The translations under genes were made by a program, and so were the position numbers. A stretch of 12,946 bases of DNA, taken from NCBI GenBank assembly GCA_013054445.1, contig JAAMPI010001566.1:1-12946 (forward strand), in the 5' to 3' direction. The notes below the pieces were generated by a model, which did not search any database, was not told the DNA's origin, and saw only the letters and a list, made by a program, of their open reading frames with translations. Below are positions 8,219-12,946 of this stretch, in pieces. The stretch's first letter is position 1. Every line of letters begins with the position of its first letter. The stretch is from Cudoniella acicularis. Its lineage: Eukaryota > Ascomycota > Leotiomycetes > Helotiales > Helotiaceae.

Positions 8219-8413
8219 GGAGCGACATGTAACAAAAATTTTAAAGTTGGTGCGAGGAAGCGAGGGCGAGATTCAATTACAACGCGGGGGGTGTTTTCGC
8301 GTTGGCTGCGACAACGGATTTTCAGGTGTGCGCCATTCGGTTAGAGTGGAACTAGTCAGTGAGGAGCTAGCATCTTTTACCGGAGCGATGTGCAACAAAC
8401 TTTTGGAGTGGGT
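8219..8413 (+). repeat. Imperfect direct repeat (about 32 bp, two copies)
   Basis: Copy 1 begins GGAGCGACATGTAACAAA at 8219-8236 and copy 2 begins GGAGCGATGTGCAACAAA at 8382-8399. Both continue with a TTTT run followed by a G-rich end. The copies are about 163 bp apart and most mismatches are transitions. This may be a decayed duplication. Confidence 0.35.
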
Positions 8414-9256
8414 TTGGGGTGAAGTCATGCCGAGGCTGTGCAATAGGGGGAGGTGTGGAGTTTCTCTACAACACAACATAGCGGTAGAATAGTATATTTA
8501 CTTAGAATAAGAACCCTAATGCAAGATAACTAATTTATTTAATTTGATTTTGAATATTTATTCTGTAGTTTGCAAGTGTTTCCTTCCCCTTTGATGCGCG
8601 TATTTGCACCCCTCTAGGCAACACACGACGCAACGGCTTAGACAGAAGGCTTCAGAGATACTTCACTTCCTGCATATCTGATGAGGGGCCATTTGTGGTG
8701 GTTCAAAAACTGCAGTTACTAAATACGTCGCACATTAGGCTGCAGCAAATTCCAAACTCGTGTTGGCAGAGCATCTCTCCATCGCTGCCACCCTCGTGGC
8801 TTCTAATCCCTTAAAAAAATGTCAAAGCATCTTTCAATGATGGTTTTTTATTAAGAGCCTTTCATTAAATTCTCACAAGCTTCACTACTTATCTTTTCAC
8901 AGTTGACTTATGTTGCGCATTTACATTGTAGAAAAGAATGCCGCAGGGGTATCTGTAAACCATTTTAAATACAACAAAGGAGTGGATATATTAATAGTTC
9001 GGCATACGGTTGGGGCATGGTTAGTACGTCAAATCAGCAGGAGAAGTCTGAAAGACTAACTTTTCCGTTTCAAACGCGGCAAGTGAAGGGATAGAGGAGA
9101 CCGAGGAGCTAGAATCATTAGACTTTATCCCAAACTGGAAAACCAAAAGAGATCGAGGGAGCCTCATAACTTGAAACCGCCTTAAATAGCTTCCTGCATG
9201 AACTGATGTCTTTCTTTCAGAAGCCCAAAGGAAGCACAAAGGAAGCTGCACGTTGT

Positions 9257-9264
9257 TGACGTCA
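9257..9264. promoter_or_regulatory. CRE palindrome TGACGTCA
   Basis: TGACGTCA is the full ATF/CREB bZIP site. A half-site TGACGT lies at 9382-9387, and GGATAAGATAGG at 9405-9416 carries GATA-factor-like motifs. All are within about 170 bp upstream of the inferred transcription start of the gene at 9885. Regulation by bZIP factors is inferred, not shown. Confidence 0.4.
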
Positions 9265-9586
9265 GAAGAGCCAGAGAATCACCTCATGTAGGAGAAATAG
9301 GACCTTCAATCTATTCACTCGAGGAAGGCTGTGCTGCCTACAAAATCACATGGTAGGAAGCACCACTTAATTCACCCCTTATGACGTTTTTGTTGAGGAA
9401 GCTCGGATAAGATAGGCAGTATATTTTCTTTGACCCGCTTCTACCCGAAAAGCTTTTCTTCCCCCTTCACTCCACCACCACAACCTCCACAAAATCTCCA
9501 CAACGACTACTACGCAGACCACGAGCTTTGGCAGAACCATTTTCTTGGTGTCAGCGCTTATATTGTGAGTAGCAGCTCCTTCTGTG

Positions 9587-9676
9587 ATGCCCCTATTCCT
9601 TGAGAATATCCCCTCTTCGTCCAAAGTCCTGGCGGGCAAAAGCGACAGAACCTTGAGGACAGCTTACAACTTCTAG
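9587..9676 (+). other. Upstream ORF of 29 codons in the inferred leader
   Basis: An ATG at 9587 opens a 29-codon frame ending with TAG at 9674-9676. It lies between the pyrimidine-rich start region and the main ATG. If it is transcribed and not spliced out, ribosomes would meet it first. Confidence 0.3.
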
Positions 9677-9709
9677 CCTCTGTCACAGTACTACCTTCTG
9701 GATAAGTAG

Positions 9710-9725
9710 CTGAAGAGCTCTTCAG
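9710..9725. repeat. 16-bp perfect palindrome CTGAAGAGCTCTTCAG
   Basis: The 16 bases equal their own reverse complement, the longest perfect palindrome I noticed in the window. It lies 160 bp upstream of the main ATG at 9885, in the inferred leader, where RNA could form an 8-bp inverted pairing only through dimerisation or a strained loop. A DNA-binding dimer site is equally possible. Confidence 0.5.
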
Positions 9726-9872
9726 GGCCAAGCAGTTAGCAGGTATTACTACGACAGAGCCGACGGTGTCTCTTCCTCTCGGGTTCTCCTCAGTGTACAC
9801 TACCCAGCTACCCTCTCACCTACACTTTCACTGCCCAAAAGAAACTCAATATTGAATCAGGATAGTTAACTT

Positions 9873-9881
9873 ATGGTCTAG
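9873..9881 (+). other. Minimal upstream ORF (ATG GTC TAG) just before the main ATG
   Basis: Two codons and a stop end 3 nt before the ATG at 9885. Such a start-stop element so close to the main start could repress translation or favour initiation at the in-frame ATG at 10002, which has a better context (A at -3, G at +4). Confidence 0.35.
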
Positions 9882-9884
9882 GTA

Positions 9885-11594
9885 ATGTCGGATGAGAAAG
9901 GAGACCAATTAGTGTTGCTAGATCACAATAACTCAGGTAAGCAAGATAATTCAAACCCCTCCACAATTCCATTTTCAAAGACTCACTTCGCAAAAGGCAT
10001 CATGGCATCCAAAAACCCACCGAAACACGTACTATATGAACTCTACCTTGAGGACCTCGATTCCGTCCGACGGGTGATGGCATCGTTAGACTATTATTTC
10101 ACGAACCCTGAGCCGTCCCCCCACGCAGTTGAGCTTCGATACATGACTGACAAGGAGACCCGAACCGTTAAGCGAATATTCGATGCCATTCAGAACCATT
10201 GTCAAATCCGCTTGCCGCTACATAGTTCACTGCTCTTCGTTGCTGCAAAAGAGGAAGGGGATGAGGAGGTGGAACAAAGCATTGAGGAGTACATCGCAGT
10301 AGCAGACGCTAAGCTCTTCTTTGAACCTATGAAGCATTATCAAGAGTTTTGCGCTGCAGAAAAGAAGTTCTATCGAGAGAACGGATTCGAAGTACCCTCT
10401 TTTAAGGAGTTACTTGAACTTGTGAGTTGGCTAATTTCTACCCCTTTTTCGACTTAGGGTTTTAGCGACAACTTTCTAACTCCTGTCATAAGGCACCAGC
10501 GGTATGGCCGGGCTTATTGCAGGAGATGGGTTATTCTCAGATTGATTTTGATGATAATGGCCAGGTGAGATGCCCAAATAATTCAAGCAAGCAATGATTT
10601 CAAACACTAACTGATATCAAAATTCAGAATCCCAGATTCATTCAAAACGATAATCACGCTGATGACGATGGATTGTGTATTGATGGAGGAGCTTCGAATT
10701 CCGCAGGAACTCCACGACCAAGGGCAAGTCCACTTCGCAACCCTCCCTAGTCTCTCACAAACAAAATCACAACAACTAACAAAAATAAAACAAACAGATT
10801 TACTTCACACCCCACGTTCCCGGTCAACGTGTTATCGACGATGGAACGCTCGACCGATCAGCAACCAAAATCAATACCCCGGACGACTCGAAACTCACCA
10901 TCACCATTCCGGTCGAAGAAGTCGACGAAAAGGATCCCACCAAGCGAACACCCTGCGAAGCTTTCGAGTTCGAATATAAAGGATTGATAAACTGGTATGA
11001 CCGAGCTTCGGTCAAACAACTCCGCACTTGGCGCCACCACATGTTTAACCGTCTCTTGGGCTCCAAGCGTGAAGCTGGCGTTCCCTGGCTTGAAGTTGAG
11101 CGGGATGCCTTATTTGATATCCTCCAAGTTCATTTGAAGACCAAGGCAGTAGGTGGTCGTTACTCTAAAATCGACTGGGATTTCATCACTGAGCGCCTAA
11201 ACGAGCGTTTCGTCAACACACCTCAAAAGAAAGGAATGTGGGTATGCGAGCGTGTCTATGAATTTCTAGACAGTAACGGAAAGATTTGCTGGGTTCGTGT
11301 TGCGCGTCAGAAGTTGGCGAAGGATAGGAGGGGTGAGGTAAGAGAGGTGGATATGGTTAAGAGAGCGATCCCGCTGTTTGAGCATGAAAAGGGGTTGAAG
11401 ATCATTGCGGATGCGAAGGAGGTTGATGAAGAGATTAAGGAGAAGGAGAGGAGGAAGCGGAGGAAGAGGAGGAGGAGGAGGAAGAGGACGATGAGGATAT
11501 CAATGTGGATTATTGGATGGCGCAGCTGGAGGAGGAGTGGGAGTCGTCGTCTGAGGAAGAGGAGCAGCCGCCACGTAAGATTAGAAAGATGTGA
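9885..11594 (+). CDS. Unrecognised four-exon protein, Myb-like segment and acidic tail; frame break near 11449
   Basis: I do not recognise this family. The reading is join(9885..10421, 10493..10564, 10628..10723, 10798..~11450), then a one-base frame change and on to TGA at 11592-11594; about 500 residues. Residues 40-179 are a helix-rich region (HVLYELYLEDLDSVRRVM, SLLFVAAKEEGDEEVE, FKELLEL). Exon 2 encodes APAVWPGLLQEMGYSQIDF and exon 3 a polar linker. Exon 4 carries VPGQRVIDDGTLDRS, INWYDRASVKQLRTWRHHMF, and PWLEVERDALFDIL to KIDWDFITERLNERF (about 331-373), whose Trp spacing recalls a Myb/SANT helix-turn-helix (inference). From 11451 the -1 frame encodes a Glu-rich tail with DYWMAQLEEEWESSSEEEE and a basic end, PPRKIRKM. 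The unshifted frame gives an Arg-rich tail to 11667. The start could also be the ATG at 10002. Confidence 0.72.
10422..10492 (+). other. Intron 1 of the gene at 9885
   Basis: The donor is GTGAGT at 10422, phase 0, the branch CTAAC is at 10476-10480, and the acceptor AAG ends at 10492; 71 bp. Splicing joins FKELLEL to APAVWPGLLQEMGY. The next AG (CAG ending 10499) would put the following exon out of frame and meet a stop. Confidence 0.78.
10565..10627 (+). other. Intron 2 of the gene at 9885
   Basis: The donor is GTGAGA at 10565, the branch CTAAC at 10607-10611, and the acceptor CAG ends at 10627; 63 bp, phase 0. It joins DFDDNGQ to NPRFIQND. Confidence 0.8.
10724..10797 (+). other. GC-AG intron (intron 3 of the gene at 9885)
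   Basis: The exon ends CCAAGG and the intron begins GCAAGT at 10724, the exact consensus of GC-AG donors. The branch CTAAC is at 10776-10780 and the acceptor CAG ends at 10797; 74 bp, phase 0. It joins GTPRPR to IYFTPHVPGQRV. Exon 3 reads into a stop at 10748-10750, so an intron is needed. The GT dinucleotides before that stop (10675, 10677, 10728) are in phase 1 or 2 and cannot join the downstream frame at this acceptor. Confidence 0.78.
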
Positions 11595-11645
11595 GGTGGA
11601 GGATTTGTGTTCGTGCAATAGCGCATTTTTTTCTTTCTCTTTCAT

Positions 11646-11664
11646 GACGGATGCTTTTTCCGTC
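11646..11664 (+). terminator. Small hairpin GACGGA-loop-TCCGTC in the 3' UTR
   Basis: A perfect 6-bp stem with a 7-base loop (TGCTTTT) starts 52 bp after the stop at 11594 and follows a T/C-rich run. It may be an incidental 3' UTR structure, since fungal mRNA ends do not depend on hairpins. Confidence 0.25.
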
Positions 11665-12700
11665 TAGATAGGCTTTCGAGCAATGCAATACTGGTCCCGC
11701 CACTTGAGTGTTGAAAGAACCCTTACACTCCTACAGTGCGATATCTTAAAAGGCAAAGCCAATCCTTTTGTGTGCCCTAAGTCGCAGCTCTCTTGTTTCG
11801 AGAATCAAAATAGCCGTCAACTTTGAAGTGTTTGACTTCAATGACTTGATTTCACGAAGGATGGACAGACTTGACTCTCCAAAATCTGTGAAGTTATACC
11901 TCTGCTGCACCGCTTCAAAGGGCCTTTGAACTCAGTATGCAACATCCCAGAGACTCTGGCATGTTTCATTGATGCTAGTTGATTCTTTCAACTTTAGTCT
12001 TGCTACAGCATCTCAATTAAACACACTCATAATGTCGGCGCAGTAGCCAATTTTCATGGTGAGTTTGCAAAAATAAGCCTTCTTTGAAAGAGGGCCGTCT
12101 AGCACTTCACAAGCCAACTTTTCACGGCAAAAGCTTAACCTCTCTCTTTTAAAATTCAACAAGCAAACGTGAAATCAACCAGCCGTAAAGCATTAAGCGC
12201 ATTTACATAATAAAAAGGCTCTCGTTCCTTCATAGCCCGACTGGCTACTTGTTGTCATCTACATTTACGTCTTCACAAAAAGGCGTTGTTGTCAAATCAA
12301 GGAAATTAACTTCACTTCCGTACCAAATTCACAGATTTCCCTCCCATGTAAAAGGAGCAAATAAATAAATGCAGCAACAGCTAGAGACTTAGGACGACGA
12401 CAAAGAACAAATATAAGTAGGTCAAGATGAGAAAGAGAAGTCAACGAATGCACGACACCAACCAACCAACTTACTATGACAGCTCGACTTCCGAAAACAG
12501 TCCTATCTTCACCTTCTCCTTCACCCAACAACCGACAAGACGCGTCAAAATAGACCGGAACTCCCCGATCTCTCATCTTCTAACTTCCCAACCCGAAAGT
12601 GAATCAACGCCTCCCAAAAATCGAGTTCCCCTCACCGTCACTCCCAGTCACGCCCGAGAAGTGAATACCTCCAACTCCTCTCTACTTCCAGCCACCTCAA

Positions 12701-12739
12701 CACGCACGCACGCACAGCAAACAAACGGACGTACGTACG
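12701..12739 (+). repeat. CACG and ACGT microsatellite tracts
   Basis: CACGCACGCACGCAC (12701-12715) is followed by ACGTACGTACG (12729-12739), the latter holding a 10-bp palindrome. They lie 150-185 bp upstream of the ATG at 12886. Confidence 0.6.
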
Positions 12740-12885
12740 AAGAAAAGAACTTAGATTATACTAGCCTTTGACGCTTTGTTCGGAAAAAGCTACTTCATCA
12801 GCACTCGTAGCCGCCTCTCCGCTCAGCATCGCAACGCAACAACTCCCCATCCTCATCCCCAACTCCACTGCCAACTACAGCGACC

Positions 12886-12946
12886 ATGGAGCCCATAGCG
12901 AAAGAGAAAGAGAAAGAGCGCTCCGCTAGCAGCGCGAGTAACTTCA
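12886..12946 (+). CDS. Probable start of a gene cut by the right edge
   Basis: The ATG at 12886 has an ideal context (ACC before it, G after) and follows a C-rich leader (about 12815-12880, with CCCCATCCTCATCCCC) typical of fungal genes. The frame stays open to the window edge, giving MEPIAKEKEKERSASSASNF. Only 20 codons are visible, Lys/Glu/Ser-rich, and nothing identifies the product. Confidence 0.5.
   Translation, partial: MEPIAKEKEKERSASSASNF

Larger units (their letters stand above)
7363..9419. other. Long intergenic region, no supported gene
   Basis: It contains the aldolase 3' UTR, an E-box palindrome, several AT-rich segments (about 7740-7850, 8000-8060, 8490-8570), a relatively GC-rich island at about 8217-8490 with an imperfect direct repeat, and, near the right end, a CRE palindrome and GATA-like motifs. 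Open frames of 60-90 codons on both strands (7737-7989, 8217-8492, 9021-9251) show no recognisable domain. It could include decayed mobile DNA, but I cannot name an element. Confidence 0.5.
9420..9884 (+). promoter_or_regulatory. Probable core promoter and long 5' leader of the gene at 9885
   Basis: TATATTTT at 9420-9427 is followed by a strong C/T-rich stretch (about 9430-9500, with CTTCCCCCTTCACTCC), the usual mark of a fungal transcription start. If transcription starts near there, the leader is about 400 nt and includes upstream ORFs and a 16-bp palindrome. A donor-like GTGAGT at 9565 raises the possibility of a leader intron, but no clear branch and acceptor pair stands out. Confidence 0.4.
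11595..12885. other. Intergenic region, no supported gene
   Basis: The first part is the 3' UTR of the preceding gene, with a small hairpin at 11646-11664. The middle (about 11700-12290) is unremarkable, with stops in all frames. From about 12420 the + strand becomes C/A-rich with CACG and ACGT microsatellites and ends in a C-rich leader before the ATG at 12886. A 114-codon open frame at 12427-12771 lies in this C/A-rich part but looks like low-complexity promoter or leader sequence. Confidence 0.55.

Noticed and set aside
9379..9800. Minus-strand open frames opposite the leader of the gene at 9885
   Set aside because: The Val/Trp-rich run is simply the complement of the C/T- and CAC-rich leader.
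11449..11667. Arg/Lys-rich C-terminal extension in the unshifted exon 4 frame
   Set aside because: It is the off-frame reading of a GAG repeat and continues into Cys/Phe-rich 3' UTR-like sequence; the -1 frame gives a far more plausible tail.
12427..12771. 114-codon + strand open frame before the right-edge gene
   Set aside because: The Ser/Thr/Pro/Gln-rich translation follows the C/A-rich composition and microsatellites of a promoter or leader; no domain and no splice link to the ATG at 12886 was found.

Overview
The window looks like nuclear DNA of a filamentous ascomycete (Pezizomycotina). Coding exons are interrupted by 49-81 bp introns with CTAAC/CTAAT/CTGAT branch sites, promoters carry pyrimidine-rich leaders with TATA-like elements, and intergenic gaps are long (1.3-2.5 kb). 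The protein sequences suggest Leotiomycetes, perhaps near Sclerotiniaceae, but that is an impression and not a demonstration. All genes I can support are on the + strand. I see no tRNA, rRNA, CRISPR array, bacterial operon or intact transposon.

Layout: (1) 2-880, the C-terminal two thirds of a SAS2-type MYST histone acetyltransferase, cut by the left edge and holding one 81-bp intron. (2) 881-2851, a long gap with a palindromic GTAC-rich cluster, a G-quadruplex-like purine tract and the promoter of the next gene. (3) 2852-4293, a three-exon gene for a 440-aa nuclear-looking AT-hook protein with a conserved central domain. (4) 4294-6279, a gap ending in a TATA box and pyrimidine-rich leader. 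(5) 6280-7362, a three-exon gene for a 327-aa HpcH/HpaI-family aldolase with its catalytic residues in place. (6) 7363-9884, a gap holding a degenerate direct repeat, a CRE palindrome and the probable long uORF-containing leader of the next gene. (7) 9885-11594, a four-exon gene for an unrecognised protein of about 500 aa. Its third intron is best explained as a GC-AG intron, and its 3' coding end needs a one-base frame change in a purine tract. (8) 11595-12885, a gap. (9) 12886 to the right edge, the probable start of another gene.

The genes do not form an obvious pathway. Two are chromatin or DNA related (the MYST acetyltransferase and the AT-hook protein), a third may be (Myb-like segment, acidic tail), and one is a metabolic aldolase. 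I find no convincing new multi-gene system. The items most worth a second look are in the gene at 9885-11594: the GC-AG intron, the frame break before an acidic Trp-containing tail, the upstream ORFs, and the lack of any recognised family. Exon boundaries were deduced by reading splice signals and frame continuity by eye, and no alignment was run.
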